This document shows, piece by piece, positions 26,772 to 35,726 of a DNA stretch of 64,000 nt. The notes beneath the pieces are model-generated. The model was not told the DNA's origin. It did not search any database and saw only the letters and a list, made by a program, of their open reading frames with translations. Numbering within the stretch: position 1 is the first letter of the stretch; the number at the start of each line of letters is the position of its first letter. The stretch spans positions 315,426 through 379,425 of the forward strand of contig VXMF01000002.1 of the NCBI GenBank assembly GCA_009841225.1, in the 5' to 3' direction. The position numbers and the translations under genes are program-made. This DNA comes from Terriglobia bacterium (GTDB lineage: Bacteria; Acidobacteriota; Terriglobia; Bryobacterales; UBA6623).

Positions 26772-29700
26772 GTGAAGACGATTCGCGCAGCATTGCTGGC
26801 CGCGTTCGCGGCGCTAGCTTGGGCACAGGACGCGGACTTCAGCCTGCAGGTCGACTTCGAGCGCGAGCGTCCGGTCGACCGGCTCCTCGCCAAGGTCGAT
26901 CCAAGCCTCGACGTTTGGATCGGGGAGCAGGACTACGAGGCAATCAACTCTGCGCTAAAGGCCATCGCCAAGACGCTAGTCGCCGATCCGAATTCGCTCG
27001 AGCCGCTCAGGGAGCACACACAGGCCTTTCGCTCGCTCGGCCTCGCGGAATTCAAGATCATCTCGACCGGTCGGAGCAGCGCAGCGAACGGATCGGCCCG
27101 CGTGGCCGTGAGAGTTGAGCTCGGCGGCGAAGCGCCCGACGGCCACCTCCTCTCCAAACTTGGGGCGATGGACATGTCGTGGGAAGAGACCCCGGCAGGC
27201 TGGAAACTGATCGACAGCCGCCTCGGAGCGTTCAGGGACGCGAGCGCGGAGCGCAGCGGGTTCAGCGAGATCACAGACGAGGTCTTTGGCGGAATCGATG
27301 CGCTCCGGAAGCAATTGGACCTTGGAGTGGACCACTGGAGGGACACCCTGGATGCGGCCCTGGGCGTGTCGATCTATGGGCACCAGGGCGTTTCGCTGGG
27401 GGACTTCGACGGCGATGGCTTCGACGACCTCTATGTGAGCCAGCCCAGCGGCCTGCCAAACCGTCTCTTGAAGAACAACGGCAACGGCTCTTTCTCGGAT
27501 GTGACGGGGCAGGCCGGCCTTGACGTGCTTGACGAGACATCAATGGCGCTATTCGGCGATCTGGACCGCGACGGCGACCAAGACGTGATTCTGATCGGGT
27601 CGGCACCCCTGCTCTTTCGCAATGACGGCGGCAGGTTCCGGTTTGACCAAGCCGCCCTCGACATCGGGCAGGACAGGGCAGCGATGTTCACCGGAGCGGC
27701 ATTGGCCGACTACGACCTGGACGGCGACTTGGACCTGTATGTGTGCGCCTACGACTTCTGGCAGCCCGGGGAGGAATACGACGCACCGACGCCCTACTAC
27801 GATGCCGTCAACGGCCCGCCGAACCTCTTGTTCCGCAACGATGGCAGCGGGCGGTTCGAGGAGGTTGCCGACGCGGCCGGGTTCGGGCCGACCAACGACC
27901 GCTTCAGCTTCGCCGCCGCATGGGGGGACTACGACAGCGACGGCGACCCGGACCTATACGTGGCCAACGACTTCGGACGCAACAACCTCTATCGCAACAA
28001 CGGCGATGGCACCTTTGACGACGTTGCGGCCGAACTGGGCGTTGAGGACCTCGGCGCCGGCATGTCGGCGGCTTGGGGCGACTACGACGGCGATGGGGAT
28101 CTGGATCTATACACGGCGAACATGTGGTCTTCCGCTGGGCTGCGCATCACGGGCAGCGAGCGCTTCGAAGGCGTAGCACCAACGGCAAGCCAGCGCGCCC
28201 TGTTCCGACGCCAGGCACAGGGCAATTCGCTGTTCCGCAACGACGGCGAGCAGGGCTTCAGCGACGTCAGCGAAGAGGCGCGAGTGCGAACGGGGCGCTG
28301 GGCCTGGGCGTCGGATTTCGTCGACCTCGATAGCGACGGCCTACTCGATCTGTTCGTCCAGAACGGCTACATCACCGGGGAGCGTCTGGACGACCTTTGA
28401 AGCTTCTTCTGGCGGCAGGTCGTGTCGCAATCGCCCTTGCAAGCGCAGGGATCGAAGGACTACGCCGACGCTTGGCGCGCCATCAACATCTTGATCCGCT
28501 CCGACGGGACTTGGAGCGGTCGCGAGCGCAACCTGTGCTTTCGCAACCGCGGGGATGGCACGTTCGACGATTTCTCGTTCTTGACCGGCTTGGACCTTGA
28601 TGCCGACGGGCGTGCCTTCGTGTCGCTGGATCTCGACGGCGACGGTGACCAAGACCTGATCCTTAAGAATCGCAACGGCAGGCAGCTGCGTGCGTTCCGC
28701 AACGACATGCGTCCAGACCGGGTAAGGAGCCTGACCGTGCGCCTACAGGGAACCAGCAGCAACCGCGACGGTGTCGGCGGACGCGTGTGGCTGACTACTG
28801 ACCGCCGCACGCTGATGCGCGAGATCGTTTCGGGCAGCGGTTACTTGTCCCAGCGCTCGCGCATCGCAGCCTTTGGCCTCGATGCCGACGAGACTGTTCG
28901 CAGCGTTCGCGTGCGCTGGCCCTTGGGCGCGGTCGAGGCGTTCGACGAGCCACCGCAACAGGGCGGCATCGTGTTGGTGGAAGGCGAGGGTGCGATTAGC
29001 TCCGCTTCACTGCCCGAACCCTCCGCTGTTGCATCCGAACCCGCCCGGAGTGTGCGAAGCGCAGGGGAAAGCGGGACGTGGCTCGCCAAGCCCGTGCCAG
29101 CACCAGACTTCGTGCTCGACGAAATCGCAGGCCAAGCTGGCGAAGTACGCCTCTCCGGGCAGCGCGGAAGCCCAGTCTTGCTCAACTTTTGGGCAACGTG
29201 GTGCCCGCCGTGTCGAAGCGAACTCGCGCTGTTCCAGAGCCAGCTCGACAAGCTGCGCACTGCTGGCGTCAAGATCCTAGCGGTATCCGTTGACGATCGC
29301 TCCCAATCCGCCGCCGTCAAGAAGCTGACTGCCGAATTGGGACTCTCGTACACAGTCCTACTGGCTGACGCGAAGACGGCCGAGGCCTACAGCGTGCTCA
29401 ATGAACGTCTGTTCGACCGGCGCAGGGCGCTGGCCATTCCGACGAGCTTCCTGCTCGACGGCGAGGGCCGGATCGTGAAGGTCTATCGCGGCGAGGTCGA
29501 GCCGGATCAGATCTTGGCCGACCTCAATGCCGGCGCTGGCGAAGCACTGCCGTTTGCGGGCCGCTGGGTGAAGTCGCAGCCACGCCGGGACTTCCAAGAG
29601 CTAGCCTCAGCATTCGCCGAAAGAGGCTTGGGAACGTCAGCACGCGCGATGTTCGACGAGGCACTGGCCCAGGGAGACCGCTCCCCAATGCTGCTGAACA

Positions 29701-30434
29701 ACCTGGCCGGAGCGCTGATCGCGGACGGCGAGGCCGAGCGCGCCGAAGCCGTGTTGCGGGAAGCTCTGGCTGCTGCGCCGGGCCTGACTGATGCCAAAGT
29801 CAATCTAGCTTCGTTGCTAGTGCGGCGAGGCGCAGTCGGCGAGGCCGAGTCACAGCTGGAGCAGGCGCTCGCGCAACAGCCACGCGACGGCCAGGCCCTT
29901 TCTGCTCTTGGCTACATCCGTTTCTCGCAGGGTCGACTAGACGCCGCTGAGGGGCTGTTCCTCCGTGCAATCGAGGCGCAGCCGGAAGATCCGCGCTTGA
30001 GGGAGAACCTCGGCGCTGCACTCGCATCTCAAGGCAAATCGGAAGACGCTCTACGCCAGTACGAGCTAGCGCTGCAGCTTGGCCGCGACACTGCCGAGAT
30101 CCATACCAGCCTCGGTGTCCTGCACATGCAGAATGGGAATCCCAGCCAAGGCCTAGAGGCGTTCCTGAGCGCTGCCAAGGCTGATCCCGAGTCTGCTGTC
30201 CCTCAACTGTACCTGGCGCGCTACCACCTTCAGGCCGGCAATATCGCGCAGGCCGTGGAACGAATCCAGCGTGCCAAGCAGCTGGCGCCAAATAATCTGG
30301 AAGCGGCCCTGTTGCACGTCCAAGCGCTCGCACTGCAGGGCCAGCCCGAAGCAGCGAAGCGAGCCGCCGAGGAAGCCGTCAGACAGCATCCCGAATCCCC
30401 CGAGGCAAAACGCCTGCTCGAGGAGCTACGGTAA
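26772..30434 (+). CDS. FG-GAP/UnbV-TlpA-TPR fusion, predicted selenoprotein (Sec543)
   Basis: Read through TGA 28398-28400, this is one 1220-residue exported protein. Order: signal peptide (1-18); N-terminal domain; FG-GAP/VCBS propeller repeats with Asp-rich Ca sites (GDFDGDGFDDLYV, ADYDLDGDLDLYV, GDYDSDGDPDLYV, GDYDGDGDLDLYT, VDLDSDGLLDLF); Sec543 in DDL-U-SFFWRQVV; one more propeller strand (SLDLDGDGDQDLIL); ASPIC/UnbV domain (about 650-735); TlpA-like thioredoxin with WCPPC (C811, C814); TPR repeats (about 935-1220). The frame is identical on both sides, and the codons directly after TGA (SFFWRQ) already read as propeller protein. The alternative is two proteins, with a GTG restart at 28422, or a nonsense mutation. 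The hairpin described next favours Sec. Confidence 0.75.
28398..28428 (+). promoter_or_regulatory. Candidate bacterial SECIS element at in-frame UGA
   Basis: After UGA (28398-28400) come 11 unpaired nt, then stem GCGGC (28412-28416), loop AGGUCGU (28417-28423) and stem GUCGC (28424-28428), 5 pairs including one G-U. In E. coli fdhF, as I remember it, the SelB-binding loop is AGGUCU and starts 17 nt after the UGA; here it starts 16 nt after. The loop GGU that SelB contacts is therefore shifted by one base only. Confidence 0.65.
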
Positions 30435-30635
30435 CGCGGCATTGCCGCCAGAAGGCTGGCTTCTTCTTATCACAAAGCTTAACTTTAATTAAAATGCCCG
30501 ACGCCCCATCTCCCGGGGATTCCGCTCGGCGTCGCGGCAGGTCTGGCAGCACTCACCGGACGACAGACAGAGGGCGCTTCTTGTACGACACTTAATCTGC
30601 TCACACCTCGCGGGTGTGCTGCAATAACAGAGAGA

Positions 30636-32420
30636 ATGGCCCGGTTGATACAAACCCACTCAATTCTGTTCAAGACTGGCACCTGCGGACGTGCTGCCTC
30701 AACGTCTGTCCCGATACGACTATGGCCAAGACCCGCCTTGGACCGGACTTGGCTAGCGTGGGCGCTTGCACTTGCGCTGCTCGTCGCCGGCAAGGCCGCT
30801 GCCTTCGAGCCCCAGCCCGTCTACGCCCGCCACGCCATGGTGGTCACAGCGGAGCGGCATGCCACCGAGGTCGGCGTGGACGTGCTGCGCAGCGGCGGGA
30901 ACGCCGTTGATGCGGCGGTGGCGGTCGGGCTCGCTCTCGCGGTCACCGAGCCAAACGCGGGCAATCTCGGCGGCGGCGGATTTATGTTGCTGCGCTTGGC
31001 CGACGGTCGATCAACGTTCATCGACTTTCGAGAGCGCGCCCCGGGCTCGGCCACGCGCGATATGTACATCGGCCAAGACGGAAATCCTACGGATGAGAGC
31101 TTAGTCGGCTACCGGGCGGCGGGCGTGCCAGGCACCGTGCGGGGCCTGGCCTTGGCTTTGAACAAGTACGGCACCAAGACATGGGCCAGCATGGTCGACC
31201 CCGCGCTGCGACTGGCCAATGACGGCTTCGAAGTGACTTGGGACCTGTCCCAGTCGCTCAAGTCAAGCAGCCGGCTGAGCCGCTTTCCCGAATCACGACG
31301 GATCTTCTTGAACGGCGGCAGCCCATTCCGGATGGGCGACACGTTCCGGCAGCCGGACCTGGCAGCGACGCTCGAACGGCTCGCGCGCGTCGGCCCGGAC
31401 GAATTCTACGAGGGCCGGACGGCTCGCCTGATCGCTGCCGACATGGCCGCCAACGGCGGGACGATTTCCGGCGGCGACCTGGCCAGCTACGCACCTGTCG
31501 AGCGGGAGCCGGTGATGGGGACCTATCGAGGCCACGAGGTGCTGAGCGCTCCTCCTCCCAGTTCCGGCGGTGCCGGCGTGATCCAGATCCTCAACATCTT
31601 GGAGGAGTTCGACCTTGCTGCCACTGGAGCAGGTTCGGCTACCACGATTCACCTCGTGGCCGAAGCCATGCGGCGCTTTTTCGCAGACAGGGCGCGCTTT
31701 TTCGGCGACACGGACTTTGTGGACATTCCCCTGCAAGGCATGCTGTCGAAGGCGTACGCAGCCAAGCGTCGCAAGAGCATTCGCAAGGACAAGGCGAGCC
31801 CCAGCGCAACGGTCGGCGATAGCCGTCCAAGTGCCTACGAAAGCGATGAAACCACGCACTACGCCGTGGTCGATGCTGGGGGCAACGCCGTAGCGGTGAC
31901 ATACACGCTCAATGGAGGCTACGGCTCCGGTGTCACCGCCAAAGGGACGGGCGTGCTGCTGAACAACGAAATGGACGACTTCACCGCCAAGCCGGGCAGC
32001 CCTAATACCTATGGGCTGCTCCAAAGCGAGAACAACGCCATCGAGCCGGGCAAGCGTCCGCTGTCCGCGATGTCTCCGACAATCGTGGTGCGAGATGGCG
32101 CGACCAGGCTCGTGCTGGGCGCCCAAGGCGGGCCGACGATCATCACCTCGGTCACGCAGGTTCTCTTGGACGTTGTGGATTTCGGCATGAATGTCCAACA
32201 GGCCGTGGACTTCCCGCGATTCCACCATCAGTGGATGCCGGACCGGCTGTACATGGAGCCATCCGGCGCGTCGGCCGACACTCGGGAGCGGCTTAGAGCG
32301 TTCGGCCACGTGCTGTCGTTCGGTCGACGCCTGGGCCACATCGAGGCCATCGAAGTGAGCCCGGAGGCATTGATGGGCGCGGCCGACTCGCGAAGCGAGG
32401 GCGTGGCGGCGGGATACTAA
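30636..32420 (+). CDS. ggt: Gamma-glutamyltransferase
   Basis: 594 residues. GGT cleaves gamma-glutamyl bonds (glutathione and analogues) in the periplasm and is an autoprocessed Ntn hydrolase. Family marks: HAMVVTAERHATEVG, GGNAVDAAVAVGLALAVTEP, GNLGGGGFML, FRERAP. The catalytic Thr406 begins the small subunit in ETTHYAVVD. LNGGYGSGVTAKGTGVLLNNEMDDF and GKRPLSAMSPTIV also fit. A hydrophobic segment about residues 40-55 is the export signal, so the real start may be some 20-30 codons downstream of this ATG. It is 4 nt before hpnC, apparently cotranscribed. Confidence 0.92.
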   Translation: MARLIQTHSILFKTGTCGRAASTSVPIRLWPRPALDRTWLAWALALALLVAGKAAAFEPQPVYARHAMVVTAERHATEVGVDVLRSGGNAVDAAVAVGLALAVTEPNAGNLGGGGFMLLRLADGRSTFIDFRERAPGSATRDMYIGQDGNPTDESLVGYRAAGVPGTVRGLALALNKYGTKTWASMVDPALRLANDGFEVTWDLSQSLKSSSRLSRFPESRRIFLNGGSPFRMGDTFRQPDLAATLERLARVGPDEFYEGRTARLIAADMAANGGTISGGDLASYAPVEREPVMGTYRGHEVLSAPPPSSGGAGVIQILNILEEFDLAATGAGSATTIHLVAEAMRRFFADRARFFGDTDFVDIPLQGMLSKAYAAKRRKSIRKDKASPSATVGDSRPSAYESDETTHYAVVDAGGNAVAVTYTLNGGYGSGVTAKGTGVLLNNEMDDFTAKPGSPNTYGLLQSENNAIEPGKRPLSAMSPTIVVRDGATRLVLGAQGGPTIITSVTQVLLDVVDFGMNVQQAVDFPRFHHQWMPDRLYMEPSGASADTRERLRAFGHVLSFGRRLGHIEAIEVSPEALMGAADSRSEGVAAGY

Positions 32421-32424
32421 GAGA

Positions 32425-33384
32425 ATGCCCGCGCTCGAGCCCGTCGAATTCCTGCGCGCACATGGCAGGAAGTTCCCGGCTTGGAGCCTTGAGGAATCGC
32501 TCCGCTACACGCGCAGCCTGACGCGCGAGCACTACGAGAACTTCTCCGTGGCTAGCCTGCTGGTGCCCAAGCGCTTGCGCCAAGACTATTGCAACGTTTA
32601 CGCGTACTGCCGCTGGGCGGACGATCTCGGCGACGAGACCGGCGATCCGAGTCTAAGCCTAGACCTGCTCCGGTGGTGGCGCGAGCAATTGGCCGCAATG
32701 GAGAGTGGCGAGGCCTACCACCCGGTATTCGTGGGCCTGAAGGAGACCGCTGCCCGCCACGACCTTCCCCGCCAGGACTTCGAAGACCTTGTGCGCGCCT
32801 TCGAGCAGGACCAGTCCAAGCGCAACTATGCCGACTACGGTGACCTGCTCGAGTACTGCCGCTACTCCGCCAACCCCGTCGGCAGGCTGGTGCTGCGGAT
32901 CAACGGCTACCGCGACCCGGAGCTCTTCAAGCTGTCTGACAGCATCTGCACCGCATTGCAGCTCGCAAACCACTGGCAGGACGTGGCCCGAGACTGGCGC
33001 ATCGGCCGAGTGTACGTGCCCGAAGATGTCATGCGGGCGCACGGCAGTGGCCGTGAAGCCCTAGCCGCTGACATGGCGCGAGGCGCGGCGTCGCCGGAAT
33101 TCCGCGAGACCGTACGCGATCTGACCGAGCGGGCGCACGACCTCTTTGTCGCAGGCCTGCCGCTGGCAGATCGGTTGTCCGGCCGCCTGAGTGTCGAGAT
33201 CGAGATGTTCGCCAGAGCGGGCATCGCCGTGCTTTCCAAGATCCGCTCGTCCGGTTTCGACACCATTTCCAGGCGGCCCGTCGTTACAGGGGCGGATCAC
33301 GCCGCGTTGCTGGCGCGGGTCCTGGCCCGTCGCTTGACACGGGCTCCGCTAGCGATCTCAGAGGCGCACAATGCCCACGGTTGA
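32425..33384 (+). CDS. hpnC: Squalene synthase HpnC (hydroxysqualene synthase)
   Basis: 319 residues, trans-isoprenyl diphosphate synthase fold. HpnC uses presqualene diphosphate made by HpnD to form hydroxysqualene. Aspartate-rich motifs YCRWADDLGDETGD and LANHWQDVARDWRIGRVYVPED are present, with NFSVASLLVPKRLR at the N-terminus typical of HpnC. The 3' end overlaps hpnD by 14 nt. The gene order hpnC-hpnD-hpnE is the standard bacterial squalene operon for hopanoids or carotenoids. Confidence 0.95.
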   Translation: MPALEPVEFLRAHGRKFPAWSLEESLRYTRSLTREHYENFSVASLLVPKRLRQDYCNVYAYCRWADDLGDETGDPSLSLDLLRWWREQLAAMESGEAYHPVFVGLKETAARHDLPRQDFEDLVRAFEQDQSKRNYADYGDLLEYCRYSANPVGRLVLRINGYRDPELFKLSDSICTALQLANHWQDVARDWRIGRVYVPEDVMRAHGSGREALAADMARGAASPEFRETVRDLTERAHDLFVAGLPLADRLSGRLSVEIEMFARAGIAVLSKIRSSGFDTISRRPVVTGADHAALLARVLARRLTRAPLAISEAHNAHG

Positions 33385-34258
33385 AGAGGCCTACGAGCAC
33401 TGCCGCCGTATCGCCAAGGCCCGCGCCCGACACTTCTTCTACTCGTTCAGGCTGCTGCCGCCGCTGCAGCGGGAATCTATGTGCGCGATCTACGCGTTTA
33501 CGCGCCACAGTGACGACATCGTCGACCAAGCGGACCTGACAGTCGACTCCCGGCGAGTGGCGATCCGGGAGTGGCGCAGCAACTTGCAGCGCCACTTCGC
33601 CGGCTCCAGAGAAGACAGCGTCTTGGCGGCGTTCTGCCACGCGTGCGAGCGCCATGCCATACCGCGCTCCTACTCCTTCGACCTACTGGATGGCATGGAG
33701 GGCGACCTTTCCGAACAGGTGTTCGAGAACTTCGAGGACCTCTACCGCTATTGCTATCGGGCCGCTTCGGTGGTCGGCATGACCACGATCCACGTTTTCG
33801 GATTCGAAGGACGCCAGGCCTTGACACTGGCCGAGCGGTGCGGGATCGCGTTCCAGCTGACAAACATCATGCGGGACATTGCTGCCGACGCCGAGATGGG
33901 TCGGGTCTACCTCCCGCAGTGCGAACTGGCGGAGTACGGCATGAGCAGGGACGAACTTCTGTCTGGATCAGTGCGGGCAGGCGAGGATCGGTTCCAGAGG
34001 TTCATGGATTTCCAGTACCAACGGGCCGATCGCTACTACAGGGAGTCCGCTGCGCTGTTGGGCATGACCAGCCCGCCCTGCCGAGCGGCGCTATGGGCCA
34101 TGATCGCGACCTACCGCGGGATTCTGAAACGGATACGGCGGGCGGGCTTTGACGTCTTGTCGCAAGAGCTCGGGCTCTCCAAGCCGCGCAAGCTGGGAAT
34201 CGCCAGCCATGCCCTATGGCTCAGGGCCACCGGGAGGGTGCCGTCATTCCCCGCGTGA
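33371..34258 (+). CDS. hpnD: Presqualene diphosphate synthase HpnD
   Basis: 295 residues. It joins two farnesyl diphosphates to presqualene diphosphate. Motifs: ARARHFFYSFRLLP, AIYAFTRHSDDIVDQ (first Asp motif), YCYRAASVVGMTTIHVFGF, LTNIMRDIAADAEMGRVYLP (second Asp motif). The length is normal. The ATG at 33371 lies inside hpnC and the stop overlaps the hpnE start by GTGA, so all three are translationally coupled. Confidence 0.95.
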   Translation: MPTVEEAYEHCRRIAKARARHFFYSFRLLPPLQRESMCAIYAFTRHSDDIVDQADLTVDSRRVAIREWRSNLQRHFAGSREDSVLAAFCHACERHAIPRSYSFDLLDGMEGDLSEQVFENFEDLYRYCYRAASVVGMTTIHVFGFEGRQALTLAERCGIAFQLTNIMRDIAADAEMGRVYLPQCELAEYGMSRDELLSGSVRAGEDRFQRFMDFQYQRADRYYRESAALLGMTSPPCRAALWAMIATYRGILKRIRRAGFDVLSQELGLSKPRKLGIASHALWLRATGRVPSFPA

Positions 34259-35502
34259 AGATCGTCGGCGGCGGCTTGGCCGGCCTCGCGGCCGCCGCGC
34301 GGCTCGGCGAGGCCGGCCTGGACGTGGACATCCACGAGGCGCGCCCGTTCCTCGGAGGACGGGCGGCATCGTATCGCCTGACGCCTGCCGACCCGGACTC
34401 CGAACACATCGACAACTGCCAGCACGTTCTGCTGCGCTGCTGCACAGAGCTGATGGACTTTTATCGCAGGTGCGGGGTCGAGGATCGAATCGTCTTCGAG
34501 TCCACCCTGCACTTGGTCGGCCGGAGCGGGACGCACGACAGGCTCTTCAGGGATCCCCTGCCCGCGCCTCTGCACCTGGCTCGGTCCCTGCTTCAAATGC
34601 GCGGTCTGGGCTGGAAGGACAAGTCTTCTCTGCTCCGCTGCCTGAGAGCCGTGCCGCGAGCGCGCAAGCGCGACGATCTGGACGACATCACGTTCGCGGA
34701 CTGGCTCAGGCAGCACGGCGCCACGGCCCGGTCAATCGCGCATTTCTGGCGGCCTGTGATTGTCAGCGCCCTGAACGAGGAGCCTGAACGAGCGTCCGCG
34801 CTGCCAGCCTTGCAGGTCTTCGGCGAAGGGTTGCTAGGCTCCCGCACCAGCTACGAAATGGGCGTGCCGGCCGTACCGCTTGACGAGTTGTACTCCCCCG
34901 CCCTGACGGGTCAGTTCGGTCCATCGGTCCGGCTCCATCTCGGCTCCAAGGTGACGACGATCGATCCCCGCGACCAAGCGGCCGACTTCTACATCAGCGC
35001 GGTCCCGGTCGACCGAGTCACGGCGCTCATACCGGAGCTGGGCATGGAAGACCAACTGACGCGCTTCCAACCATCTCCAATCGTCGGAATCCACCTCTGG
35101 TTCGACAGGCCGATCACGGAACTCGGGCACGCGATGCTGGTTGACGGGGAGGTTCAGTGGATCTTCCACAAGGGGGGAGGCTACTACCTCGGGGTCGTCA
35201 GCGCGGCGCGCAGCCTGGCACGCGACGCGCCGGCGGAAATCGCGGAGCGGGCCGTGGCACAGCTTCGTGAGACCTTCCCCCTCGCCAGAGAGGCGGAATT
35301 GCAGCGGAGCCGAGTGATCAAGGAGATGCGCGCCACCTATTCGGCAGTTCCGGGCTTGGAACGCTCGCGGCCCGGCCCCCACACTTGTTTTCCCAATCTC
35401 TTCCTCGCCGGCGATTGGACCGACACCGGTTGGCCCGCCACGATGGAAGGCGCGGTCAGAAGCGGGTACAATGCGGCCGCCGCAGTGCTCGCGACCCTCT
35501 GA
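34255..35502 (+). CDS. hpnE: Hydroxysqualene dehydroxylase HpnE
   Basis: 415 residues from the GTG that overlaps the hpnD stop (GTGA); an in-frame ATG at 34216 would add 13 residues inside hpnD and is less likely. An FAD-binding Rossmann motif lies at the very N-terminus (KIVGGGLAGLAAAARLGEAG), then EARPFLGGRA, NCQHVLLRCC, and the C-terminal FAD motif LFLAGDWTDTGWPATMEGAVRSGYNAA. HpnE reduces hydroxysqualene to squalene, closing the three-gene pathway. No hopene cyclase is in this window. Confidence 0.93.
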   Translation: MKIVGGGLAGLAAAARLGEAGLDVDIHEARPFLGGRAASYRLTPADPDSEHIDNCQHVLLRCCTELMDFYRRCGVEDRIVFESTLHLVGRSGTHDRLFRDPLPAPLHLARSLLQMRGLGWKDKSSLLRCLRAVPRARKRDDLDDITFADWLRQHGATARSIAHFWRPVIVSALNEEPERASALPALQVFGEGLLGSRTSYEMGVPAVPLDELYSPALTGQFGPSVRLHLGSKVTTIDPRDQAADFYISAVPVDRVTALIPELGMEDQLTRFQPSPIVGIHLWFDRPITELGHAMLVDGEVQWIFHKGGGYYLGVVSAARSLARDAPAEIAERAVAQLRETFPLAREAELQRSRVIKEMRATYSAVPGLERSRPGPHTCFPNLFLAGDWTDTGWPATMEGAVRSGYNAAAAVLATL

Positions 35503-35726
35503 TCGCAAGGCTGCGAGGTCGACACGCCGCGAGCCCGCTGCCTGCGAGGGCGCTCTTGACTCCAGGGCAGAGCGGCGGTGCGCCGTTGCTAGCGCTAGGC
35601 TAACCACCGCGGGCCATTTCGATGAATGATCCAGCCCCACAAGAGGCTCTGTCAGGCTGGAGCGGGCTCTTCAGCCTTCCCGATGTCCCGTTGTTCCTCC
35701 CGCGCTCTCGCCCGCCAGCTTGATCC

